Notes under the pieces: model-generated
Database searches by the model: none
What the model saw: the letters and a program-made list of their open reading frames with translations, nothing else
What the model was told of the DNA's origin: nothing
NCBI GenBank assembly: GCA_938038825.1
Contig: CALHST010000271.1
Location: forward strand, 1-11,410
Source: an uncultured Paracoccaceae bacterium
Lineage (GTDB): Bacteria; Pseudomonadota; Alphaproteobacteria; Rhodobacterales; Rhodobacteraceae
DNA: 11,410 bases
Direction: 5' to 3'
Translations under genes and position numbers: made by a program
Shown here: positions 1 through 6,924 of the stretch, in pieces
How positions within the stretch are numbered: the first letter of the stretch is position 1
Layout of the letters: each line of letters opens with the position of its first letter

Positions 1-869
1 TGCATCTGAGCGCGCAGCGTATCCACTTGATCATGATAGGCTTTTTTCAAAACTGCGATATCGTCACCGGGAACCGCACGAAACCCCATGGTGAAATTAC
101 AGTCTTTGGCTGTGATGTTATGGGCCGTTCCGCCAGTGATCATGCCAACGTGCCAGTTTGTATAAGGCGGGTCGAACATTTCGGCCAAAGTGGATGGGGT
201 GGCCGCTGCGGCACGGTCGTTCATCTCATTGGCCCAAGTGATCAATTTGGCCGCTTCATGGATGGCGCTGACACCTTGATAGGCGATGGACGAGTGCACT
301 TCGAACCCTGTGACATGGGTCGGGAAGCCTTGTCCGCCTTTGTGCCCCGTAACCACACGCATTTCAGAGGGTTCGCCCACAATGACGCTGGCGCCTTTGG
401 GCAAAATGGGCTGCATGGCTTCGATCATGGGCGGCGCGCCGGTACAGCCGACCTCTTCGTCAAAGGACAGCGCCAGTTGCATCGGCGTCTTGAGGTCTGC
501 GTAATGGCCTTCAACCAGCGCCCAAAGCGCCAACGCGTCGAACCCTTTCATGTCACAGGTGCCGCGCCCGAAATACTTTCCATCCCGCTCGGTGACGGTC
601 CAGGGATCGGTGTCCCAAGGCTGACCGTCAATGGGCACAACATCTGTGTGACCAGATAGGACAACAGCCCCCTCTTCCCAGGGCCCCACATGGGCAAACA
701 ACGCCGCTTTGTGAGGTTGATTGGGATCCGGCCAGCGATGTGGTGTAATCCCGTGCGACGTCAGATATGCGTCAACCCAATCGATCAGGGGCAGATTGGT
801 ATCCCGGCTAACGGTCGGAAAGCTGATCAGCTTGGTCATCAACGCGAGGGGTGACAGGCGTTCTGGCAT
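1..869 (-). CDS. argE: Acetylornithine deacetylase-type M20 metallopeptidase, 3' end outside window
   Basis: Leftward reading frame open from the ATG at 869 to the window edge, giving about 289 residues. ArgE proteins are usually about 380-390 long, so roughly the last 100 residues are missing. It matches the M20 di-zinc deacylase pattern: GHTDVVP with metal ligand His74, RGTCDMKGF with bridging Asp106, DEEVGC with catalytic Glu138 and metal Glu139, and VGEPSEM with Glu166. ArgE hydrolyses N-acetylornithine to ornithine and acetate in the cytoplasm; relatives deacylate other N-acyl amino acids. The start is supported by GGAGA at 876-880, six bases upstream. It lies in the same direction as the peptide-transporter ATPase gene but behind a terminator, so it probably has its own promoter, which I could not identify. 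Family is certain; exact substrate is not, and a catabolic acyl-amino-acid deacylase tied to the transporter is possible. Confidence 0.88.
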   Translation of the reverse strand, partial: MPERLSPLALMTKLISFPTVSRDTNLPLIDWVDAYLTSHGITPHRWPDPNQPHKAALFAHVGPWEEGAVVLSGHTDVVPIDGQPWDTDPWTVTERDGKYFGRGTCDMKGFDALALWALVEGHYADLKTPMQLALSFDEEVGCTGAPPMIEAMQPILPKGASVIVGEPSEMRVVTGHKGGQGFPTHVTGFEVHSSIAYQGVSAIHEAAKLITWANEMNDRAAAATPSTLAEMFDPPYTNWHVGMITGGTAHNITAKDCNFTMGFRAVPGDDIAVLKKAYHDQVDTLRAQM

Positions 870-889
870 AAGATGTCTCCGGTATGGCA

Positions 890-913
890 GGCGGATGAAA
901 CGGGCGGATGAAA
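890..913. repeat. Tandem 11-bp direct repeat upstream of the deacylase gene
   Basis: GGCGGATGAAA occurs at 890-900 and again at 903-913, a 13-bp period with two bases between copies. It sits between the terminator of the ATPase gene and the ribosome binding site of the M20 gene. It could be a protein-binding direct repeat in the promoter region or a simple slippage product. The repeat is seen directly; its role is unknown. Confidence 0.6.
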
Positions 914-935
914 AAGGCGCGCCGTTCCGGCGCAC
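911..935 (-). terminator. Intrinsic terminator of the fused ATPase gene
   Basis: Read on the minus strand, a GC-rich stem (GTGCGCCG paired with CGGCGCGC, including one G-U wobble) closes a GAA loop (bases 917-935). Two bases later a run of five T follows (plus-strand A run 911-915). It lies about 90 bases after the stop of the ATPase gene and about 40 bases before the M20 start, so it should separate the two transcripts. Confidence 0.75.
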
Positions 936-949
936 GCGATTTTGTTTTT

Positions 950-1012
950 TGATGAAGAGGGCTCTGCCCTCCTCAAACTCCTCCCGAGGTATTTTGGACC
1001 AAAAGAAATTGG
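950..1012. repeat. Structured intergenic sequence, probable dispersed repeat
   Basis: Contains a perfect hairpin (GAGGGC at 957-962, loop TCT, GCCCTC at 966-971), then CCCGAGG, then a 13-bp palindrome TTTTGG-A-CCAAAA at 992-1004. I remember very similar strings (CCCGAGGTATTT followed by CCAAAA) in many Rhodobacteraceae intergenic regions, so a dispersed repeat is likely. That is recollection, not a search. There is no T-run directly after the hairpin on the minus strand, so it is not a classic terminator for the ATPase gene. Confidence 0.45.
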
Positions 1013-1022
1013 GACGTTTGCG

Positions 1023-2855
1023 TTAGTATCCGCTGTCTGTGGTGAGGACTTTATGTCCAGGAGCGACCTCTTTGTAGAGCGACGGTTGTGCCACATAGTC
1101 CAGTGGATGAATGGGGGATGGAATCGGTTTGAAGTTCAGGTCTTTTTCCGACTTGCGCTGGCGCGGATCTGCGATTGGCACAGCGGACATCAGCGCTTGG
1201 GTGTAGGGGTGTTGTGGGTTTTCAAAGACAGAATTGCGCGGCCCCAATTCGACAATGCGGCCCAGATACATCACGCCCACATCATGTGAGACACGTTCCA
1301 CCACGGCCATATCGTGAGAGATAAAGAGGAAGGACACACCCAGCTCTGCTTGCAGCTCCATCATCAGGTTCAGCACTTGCGCCTGCACCGAAACATCAAG
1401 CGCGGAGACGGCTTCATCTGCGATGATCAGTTTGGGATTCAGGGCCAGCGCACGCGCAATGGCGACGCGTTGGCGTTGACCGCCCGACAATTCATGTGGG
1501 AAGCGGCGCAAGAAAGAACGCGGAAGTTCGACGCGATCAAACAGCATTTCGACCCGGTCCTGGATGTCTTTGCCGCTGCGGCTGCCAAAATTGCGCAAAG
1601 GTTCGGCCACCTGTTCGGACAAGGACATTTGCGGATTGAGTGAGGCAAAGGGATCTTGAAAGATCATTTGCATGTCAGCCCGCGCAGTGCGCAGCTCTTT
1701 GGGGCTAAGGGCCAGAACATTGGTATCACCCAACTGAACTTCGCCGGACATGGGTTCCACCAAACGCAAGATCGAGCGCCCGGCCGAAGACTTGCCACAA
1801 CCGGATTCGCCAACAAGGCTCAGAGTTTGGCCTTTGTTGATGGTAAAAGACACATCTTCCACCGCGTGCACATTGGCCACAGTGCGCCGCAAGAACCCGC
1901 CTTTGACAGGGAAGCGCGTGGTCAATCCTTTGACCGTTAGCAGTGTTTCATCTGTGCCGGGAATGGGTGCGATAGAGCCCTGATCCCGCCCCAGCAATTT
2001 CATCGGTTCAGGCAGGGCTTTGCCGCGCATTTCACCCAGCTTGGGCACCGCCGCAAGGAGCGCTTTGGTATAGGGGTGCTGCGGGTTTTCAAAGATCTGC
2101 TGGACGGGGCCTTCTTCGACTTTGTTGCCGCGGAACATAACCACAACGCGGTCGGCCATTTGTGCCACAACAGCCATGTCATGGGTGATGAACATCACCG
2201 CCGTACCCGTTTCGCGCTTGAGACGGTCCATCAGGGCAAGAATTTCCGCTTGAATGGTCACATCCAACGCCGTCGTGGGTTCATCAGCAATCAAAAGGCG
2301 TGGCTCGCAGGCCAGGGCCATGGCAATGACCACACGCTGGCGCATCCCCCCGGACAGTTCATGTGGATATTGCGTGAGCCTGCGTTCGGGTTCGGGAATG
2401 CGCACTTGCCGAAGGAGCTCTAAGGCGCGGGCATTGGCGTCTTTCTGGGACAGCCGTTTGTGCACTTTCAAGCCTTCGGTCAGTTGCCGCCCCACTGTGA
2501 ACACAGGATTCAAAGCCGTCATAGGTTCCTGAAAGATCATGCCAATTTCATTGCCGCGTATGGATCGCATCAGGTCCTGACCCGTTTGCGCCAGATCAAT
2601 GGTATCGGCATCTTTGCGGTCAAACATCATGCGCCCTTTGGCGATGTCCCCACCGCCATATTCCACGAGTCGCATTAACGACAGGGACGACACCGACTTG
2701 CCGGAACCCGATTCGCCCACAACACACACAGTTTCGCCCGGACCAATATCAAAGGACACGTCCTCAACCCCAACAACAGGGCCGTCTTTTGTTTGGAATT
2801 CGACCCGAAGTCCTTCGATGCGGGCGATTGGGCCCGGTATGGCGTCATCCAACAT
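1023..2855 (-). CDS. Fused peptide ABC transporter ATP-binding protein (DppD-DppF / GsiA type)
   Basis: 610 residues holding two complete ABC ATPase domains, the cytoplasmic motor of a peptide/nickel-type importer. Domain 1: Walker A GESGSGKS at 47-54, signature LSGGM at 167-171, Walker B ending in Asp191-Glu192, switch His225. Domain 2: Walker A GESGCGKS at 349-356, signature LSGGQ at 456-460, Walker B ending in Asp480-Glu481, followed by Ala instead of the more usual Pro, as in GsiA-like proteins. Each half ends with the FENPQHPYT segment of the oligopeptide-transporter C-terminal domain. Ribosome binding site AAGGA (2862-2866) lies six bases before the ATG. The single fused gene replaces separate DppD and DppF genes. 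It is transcribed away from the binding protein and permease genes it presumably serves; no other permease genes are in the window. All catalytic motifs look intact. Confidence 0.95.
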   Translation of the reverse strand: MLDDAIPGPIARIEGLRVEFQTKDGPVVGVEDVSFDIGPGETVCVVGESGSGKSVSSLSLMRLVEYGGGDIAKGRMMFDRKDADTIDLAQTGQDLMRSIRGNEIGMIFQEPMTALNPVFTVGRQLTEGLKVHKRLSQKDANARALELLRQVRIPEPERRLTQYPHELSGGMRQRVVIAMALACEPRLLIADEPTTALDVTIQAEILALMDRLKRETGTAVMFITHDMAVVAQMADRVVVMFRGNKVEEGPVQQIFENPQHPYTKALLAAVPKLGEMRGKALPEPMKLLGRDQGSIAPIPGTDETLLTVKGLTTRFPVKGGFLRRTVANVHAVEDVSFTINKGQTLSLVGESGCGKSSAGRSILRLVEPMSGEVQLGDTNVLALSPKELRTARADMQMIFQDPFASLNPQMSLSEQVAEPLRNFGSRSGKDIQDRVEMLFDRVELPRSFLRRFPHELSGGQRQRVAIARALALNPKLIIADEAVSALDVSVQAQVLNLMMELQAELGVSFLFISHDMAVVERVSHDVGVMYLGRIVELGPRNSVFENPQHPYTQALMSAVPIADPRQRKSEKDLNFKPIPSPIHPLDYVAQPSLYKEVAPGHKVLTTDSGY

Positions 2856-2880
2856 GGTGCATCCTTTGGCTGTTGGAACG

Positions 2881-2910
2881 ACGCTACGCTTAAGCCATTG
2901 GCAGTGTCAA
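2881..2910 (-). promoter_or_regulatory. Predicted sigma-70 promoter of the fused ATPase gene
   Basis: On the minus strand TTGACA (plus 2905-2910) is followed after 18 bases by TAGCGT (plus 2881-2886), which keeps the T, A and final T of the -10 box. A start near 2874 would give a leader of about 20 bases before the ATG at 2855. The -35 is a perfect consensus and the -10 is weak, so this is a plausible but unproven promoter. It would fire leftward, back to back with the binding-protein gene. Confidence 0.45.
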
Positions 2911-3066
2911 ACCGGCATGGAAAAGAAGCGGGCATTGAACGGTCTTGGCTCTTGCATTTTCCTCAAAAGCTGTTTCGATAGGCATATTCGGTTTCGGGGG
3001 AGTTTGGAAAATCCTTTAGGCTAGCAGGTTTAGAGATGAACCCCCTCCGAGGCACCGCCAGAAACA

Positions 3067-3096
3067 GGATCATGGTTGGGCTGTGATCCATACAAT
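3067..3096 (+). promoter_or_regulatory. Candidate promoter with inverted repeat before the binding-protein gene
   Basis: TACAAT at 3091-3096 is a good -10 box about 37 bases before the ATG at 3133. No -35 of consensus type sits at the right distance. Instead an inverted repeat GGATCA (3067-3072), 11-base spacer, TGATCC (3084-3089) fills the -35-to-spacer region. That arrangement would suit a regulator-dependent promoter. Inference from position only. Confidence 0.35.
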
Positions 3097-3120
3097 GAAT
3101 GCGCGAAATGCGTGTCGAAC

Positions 3121-3126
3121 AGGGAG
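3121..3126 (+). promoter_or_regulatory. Ribosome binding site fixing the binding-protein start
   Basis: AGGGAG ends six bases before the ATG at 3133. This and the signal peptide that begins exactly there argue against the in-frame ATG at 3076, which would put 19 polar, cysteine-containing residues in front of the signal sequence. Confidence 0.8.
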
Positions 3127-3132
3127 TATACT

Positions 3133-4833
3133 ATGAAACTCAAAACCCTTCTTTTAGGGGCGATTGCGACGTCCGCACTGGCGCCTGCCGCTTTTGCGGA
3201 ACGCGGAGCTGATGGCAATGTATCCATCATCTATTGGCAAGCGCCGTCTATTCTGAACCCGTTCTTGTCCGGTGGCACTAAAGACGTGGAAAGCGCGTCT
3301 ATGATCCTGGAACCGTTGGCACGCTATAATGAAACAGGTGCGCTGGTTCCGTGGCTTGTGGAAGAAGTACCGACAGTTGGCAATGGTGGCGTGTCCGAAG
3401 ATCTGACGCAGATCACTTGGAAAATCTCACCCGGCATCAAATGGTCGGACGGAACGGACTTCACATCAGCTGATGTGAAATTCACCTATGAATATTGCAC
3501 ACATCCTGAAGGCGGTTGCGCACAGTTGACCAAGTTCGAAGGTGTGTCTTCGGTTGAAACGCCCGATGCCCTCACAGTTGTTGTGAACTTCGAAAAAGCG
3601 ACGCCAAACCCTTATGGTCCGTTTGTCGGCGGCGAAAGCCCCATCCTGCAGGCCGCACAATTCGCAGATTGCATGGGCGCAAAAGCACCTGAATGCACAG
3701 ACGCGAACTTTGGCCCAATCGGCACAGGCGCGTTTGTTGTCACGGAATTCCGTCCAAATGACGTGATCACCATGAAGGCAAACGAAAACTATCGCGATCC
3801 TGCAAAACCTGCATTCGCGACAGTGACCTTCAAAGGTGGCGGATCTGCCGAAGATTCTGGCCGTGCAGTCATGGAAACCGGCGAATTTGACTATGGCTGG
3901 AACTTGCAACTGGCACCCGACGTCATCGCGAAGATGGCTGAAGGCGGCAAAGGCACACCCGTCGCGGGCTTTGGTCCTTTGGTCGAACGCATCATGCTGA
4001 ACCAAACAGACCCGAACCCATCTTTGCCGGAAGGTGAGCGTGCTACTGCAACGCATCCACACCCGTTCTTGCAAGAACCTGCGGTTTACAAAGCCATGTC
4101 CATGGCGATCGACCGCCCGTTGCTGGTGGAAGTCGGTTATGGCGACGCGGGTAACGTGACCTGTAACTGGGTTCCTGCGCCAGCAATCTTCAACTCTGAA
4201 GCCTTTGATTGTTCGACACAGGACATTCCAGGCGCAAACGCGATGCTGGATGAAGCTGGCTTCGTTGACACAGACGGCGATGGCGTACGCGAAGTGAACG
4301 GCGTGCCCATGAAGATCTTGTACCAAACATCGACAAACGCGGTGCGTCAGGATTTCCAAGCGTTGGTCAAAGACTGGTGGAGCCAAATCGGCATCGAAAC
4401 AGAACTGCGTAACATCAACGCATCTGTCTTCTTTGGCGGTGATCCCGGATCCCCAGACACGTTCCAGAAGTTCTATGCGGATGTACAAATGTACGCCAAC
4501 ACCTTCAACGGAACAGACCCACAATCCTATTTGGGCAACGGTCTTTGCGACAAGGCACCCCGTCCAGACAGCCAGTGGCAAGGCGAGAACATCTCGCGCT
4601 TCTGTATGCCTGAATTCGATGCCTTGCATGCACAGCTGACAGAAACAGCAGATATCGACGCACGCGCCAAAATCGGCAAAGAGCTGAATGATATGCTGGT
4701 ATCCAACGGCGGCATGATCCCACTGGTTCAGCGCGGTCGTGTGTCTGCACATGCAAACACATTGGGTGGTGTTGTTCTGAACGTTTGGGACAGCGAGCTG
4801 TGGAACGTGGCCGACTGGCACCGTGTAAAATAA
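3133..4833 (+). CDS. Periplasmic substrate-binding protein of a family-5 (peptide/nickel-type) ABC transporter
   Basis: 566 residues. A Sec signal peptide (basic MKLK, hydrophobic core, cleavage likely after AFA at residue 22) exports it to the periplasm, where it delivers substrate to the two permeases encoded downstream. The mature body follows the SBP_bac_5 pattern (WKISPGIKWSDGTDFTSADV, then a two-lobed fold). It carries a DTDGDGVRE loop at 379-387, a possible calcium site common in this family. The mature protein has eight cysteines in close pairs (122/129, 180/188, 344/360, 472/491), consistent with four disulfides. Codon choice looks adapted to high expression, and a stem-loop follows the gene, both usual for an abundant binding protein. 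Substrate cannot be read from the sequence: peptides are the default, but opines, acylated amino acids and other compounds are carried by relatives. Confidence 0.93.
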   Translation: MKLKTLLLGAIATSALAPAAFAERGADGNVSIIYWQAPSILNPFLSGGTKDVESASMILEPLARYNETGALVPWLVEEVPTVGNGGVSEDLTQITWKISPGIKWSDGTDFTSADVKFTYEYCTHPEGGCAQLTKFEGVSSVETPDALTVVVNFEKATPNPYGPFVGGESPILQAAQFADCMGAKAPECTDANFGPIGTGAFVVTEFRPNDVITMKANENYRDPAKPAFATVTFKGGGSAEDSGRAVMETGEFDYGWNLQLAPDVIAKMAEGGKGTPVAGFGPLVERIMLNQTDPNPSLPEGERATATHPHPFLQEPAVYKAMSMAIDRPLLVEVGYGDAGNVTCNWVPAPAIFNSEAFDCSTQDIPGANAMLDEAGFVDTDGDGVREVNGVPMKILYQTSTNAVRQDFQALVKDWWSQIGIETELRNINASVFFGGDPGSPDTFQKFYADVQMYANTFNGTDPQSYLGNGLCDKAPRPDSQWQGENISRFCMPEFDALHAQLTETADIDARAKIGKELNDMLVSNGGMIPLVQRGRVSAHANTLGGVVLNVWDSELWNVADWHRVK

Positions 4834-4840
4834 GCACAGC

Positions 4841-4856
4841 GTGAGCTGAAGCTCAC
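4841..4856 (+). other. Stem-loop between binding-protein and permease genes
   Basis: GTGAGC (4841-4846), loop TGAA, GCTCAC (4851-4856) form a perfect 6-bp hairpin (7 bp if the loop shrinks to two bases), seven bases after the stop at 4833. No T-run follows, so it is more likely a 3'-end stabiliser or partial attenuator that keeps binding-protein mRNA above permease mRNA. The right arm runs on as GCTCACCCTAC, which resembles an intergenic repeat I remember from Rhodobacteraceae. Confidence 0.5.
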
Positions 4857-4941
4857 CCTACAGGCTTATCGGATGGCGCGCAGACCTGTGCGTCATCCAC
4901 ATCAATCAACAAAAAAAGACTGACGCATAAAGGCGCCGCGC

Positions 4942-5949
4942 ATGTTGACCTACACCATACGACGACTGGTTTTGGCCGTACCGACGCTTTTATTCATTAG
5001 TCTCGCGATTTTTCTTCTGCTGGAATTGGCACCGGGTGATCCGATGGCCAACCAGCCCCTGACCATCCCCGAAGAGGTGCGCCAGAAAATGCGCGAAGCT
5101 TTGGGGCTCGGCCAGCCGTGGTATATCCGTTACGTGAAATGGCTGATCCAGTTCTTCTGGATCGAACCGCAAGTCATGGTGGACCATTGGTTTGGCACCG
5201 CCTTTGCCGAAGGCAAACAGCGTGTCCTGTCCTGGCAGACCCGCTCACCGGTCATGGACATTGTCTATCAGCGCATTCCACAGACATTGTGGGTTGTGGG
5301 CGTGGCCTATGTGGTTGCGATCCTGATTGCCCTGCCCATCGGGATCTATTCTGCCTATCGTCAGTATTCAGCCTTTGACAACGCGGGCACCTTCATTTCG
5401 ATGATCGGGTTTTCAATCCCGCCGTTCTTTACCGGCCCCCTGCTCATCGTGATTTTCGCCGTGCAACTGGAATGGCTGCCGTCGGTCTATAACACAGTGC
5501 ACGAAGTGGTCGATTGGCCAAGTTTCAAGATACAATTGGCGCAAATGGCCCTGCCCGTCATGGTGCTGGCCTTGCAGATCACTGCGCAGTTGAACCGGTT
5601 TATGCGCGCCTCGACCCTCGATAACCTGAACCAGGATTACGTCCGCACGGCCCGCGCAAAGGGGCTTAAAGAACGCACTGTGGTTTTGTCCCATGTTGTG
5701 CGCAATTCGATGATCCCGGTGGTGACTGTGATTGCCTTGAACGTGCCCAATATCTTTGGCGGTGCCATCATCACCGAAGTGATCTTTAAGGTGAACGGTA
5801 TCGGCCAGCTTTTGATCACATGGCTCTTTGCCAACGACATTCCCGGGGTTCTGACCCTGACCTTCATCTTTGCGATCCTGATCGTCATTTTCAACATCAT
5901 CGCGGACGTGCTTTACGGACTGCTAGACCCGAGGATCCGGTATGACTGA
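4942..5949 (+). CDS. DppB-type ABC transporter permease
   Basis: 335 residues, the usual length of DppB/OppB permeases, which with the DppC-type partner form the inner-membrane channel of the importer. The first membrane helix is at about 9-29 (LVLAVPTLLFISLAIFLLLE), followed by the family GDP motif. A periplasmic stretch to about residue 115 comes next, then helices near 116-138, 151-174, 199-218, 257-280 and 303-327. The cytoplasmic EAA loop that contacts the ATPase begins DYVRTARAKGL at 232-242. AAAGG (4929-4933) lies eight bases before the ATG. It is 108 bp behind the binding-protein gene, with a stem-loop between, and shares ATGACTGA with the next gene, so the two permeases are probably translationally coupled. 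Confidence 0.95.
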   Translation: MLTYTIRRLVLAVPTLLFISLAIFLLLELAPGDPMANQPLTIPEEVRQKMREALGLGQPWYIRYVKWLIQFFWIEPQVMVDHWFGTAFAEGKQRVLSWQTRSPVMDIVYQRIPQTLWVVGVAYVVAILIALPIGIYSAYRQYSAFDNAGTFISMIGFSIPPFFTGPLLIVIFAVQLEWLPSVYNTVHEVVDWPSFKIQLAQMALPVMVLALQITAQLNRFMRASTLDNLNQDYVRTARAKGLKERTVVLSHVVRNSMIPVVTVIALNVPNIFGGAIITEVIFKVNGIGQLLITWLFANDIPGVLTLTFIFAILIVIFNIIADVLYGLLDPRIRYD

Positions 5950-6916
5950 TACGACCCCTCAGGAAACCTATGGTGCGCTGCAGGACAAAGAGCCACAAAA
6001 GCCGCCGCAATCCCAGTGGCGCGAAGTGTGGCTGCAATTCCGCAAACACAAAGGCGCGGTCTTTGGCGGCGGCTTTTTGTTGTTCATCACGCTGGCCGTG
6101 ATCTTTGGCCCCTATATCTGGACCATTGATGCGCAAAAGCTGGATATCCGCGCCAAAGATATGCGCCCGATCTATGTGGCACTGTGGGACGGCGATGCAA
6201 AAACCAGTTGGGGCCATCCCTTTGGCACCGATCAGTTGGGGCGCGATATTCTGGCAAACATGCTGGAAGGCGGCCGCGTGTCTATGGCGGTTGGCTGGCT
6301 GGCCATGATCCTGACCATGTTCATCGGCACCTTTGTTGGTGTGGTCGCGGGCTACTTTAAGCGGCTGGACGGGGTGCTGATGCGCTTTACCGATTTGGTT
6401 CTGTCCTTGCCCATTTTGCCCATTACCCTCGTGGCTGTGACGCTGTTCCGCCAACCATTGGTGGCCTCTTTTGGGCCCGAAGGGGGCATGTTTATCCTGA
6501 TCGTTGGGATCATTGGGGTAACGTCATGGATGCAAACCGCCCGGATTGTGCGCGGCGAAGTGCTGGCGCTGAAGGAACGCGAATTCGTGCTTGCAGCCCG
6601 GTCCATCGGCACCAACAGTGCCGCGATGATCACCCGCCACCTGCTGCCCAATGTGGTCTCCCCCATCATGGTGTCTGCGACTCTGGGGCTGGCGGCCGCG
6701 ATCATTACCGAAAGTGCGCTGTCCTTTCTTGGCGTGGGCTTTCCATCGGATTTCCCCACATGGGGCAAACTGCTGGCAGATGCCGTGTCGCGGATGGAAG
6801 CGTTCCCCGAACGTGTCATGCTGCCCGGTATCGCAATTTCGCTCACGGTTCTGAGTGTGAACTATCTGGGTGATGGGTTGCGCGACGCCCTGGATCCGCG
6901 CATTCGCGGACGCTGA
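5942..6916 (+). CDS. DppC-type ABC transporter permease
   Basis: 324 residues, second half of the transmembrane channel. It has a hydrophilic cytoplasmic N-terminus of about 38 residues, a first helix at 39-59, and the DppC/OppC hallmark FGTDQLGRD at 94-102 just before the transport domain. The EAA loop EREFVLAARSIG begins near 212 and is followed by ITRHLLPNVVSPI. The C-terminus ends in LDPRIRGR, typical of the family. Its start overlaps the upstream permease stop by 8 bp. Its own TGA (6914-6916) is only 8 bp from the stop of the opposing DUF3422 gene, leaving no room for a separate terminator between them. It is the last gene of the rightward transporter unit in this window. Confidence 0.95.
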   Translation: MTDTTPQETYGALQDKEPQKPPQSQWREVWLQFRKHKGAVFGGGFLLFITLAVIFGPYIWTIDAQKLDIRAKDMRPIYVALWDGDAKTSWGHPFGTDQLGRDILANMLEGGRVSMAVGWLAMILTMFIGTFVGVVAGYFKRLDGVLMRFTDLVLSLPILPITLVAVTLFRQPLVASFGPEGGMFILIVGIIGVTSWMQTARIVRGEVLALKEREFVLAARSIGTNSAAMITRHLLPNVVSPIMVSATLGLAAAIITESALSFLGVGFPSDFPTWGKLLADAVSRMEAFPERVMLPGIAISLTVLSVNYLGDGLRDALDPRIRGR

Positions 6917-6924
6917 TAGCAGTC

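Noticed and set aside
27..659. 210-codon rightward frame
   Set aside because: It is antisense to the M20 deacylase, whose metal-binding motifs read clearly on the other strand.
957..971. Hairpin as the terminator of the ATPase gene
   Set aside because: No T-run follows on the minus strand; the hairpin at 911-935 fits much better.
3076..3132. Upstream in-frame ATG for the binding protein
   Set aside because: No ribosome binding site, and it would place 19 residues ahead of a textbook signal peptide that begins at 3133.
3466..4821. 451-codon open frame on the minus strand opposite the binding-protein gene
   Set aside because: It lies entirely antisense to a well-supported gene, its product is rich in Cys, His and Arg without any domain, and it exists because the sense gene's codon choice avoids stops in that frame.
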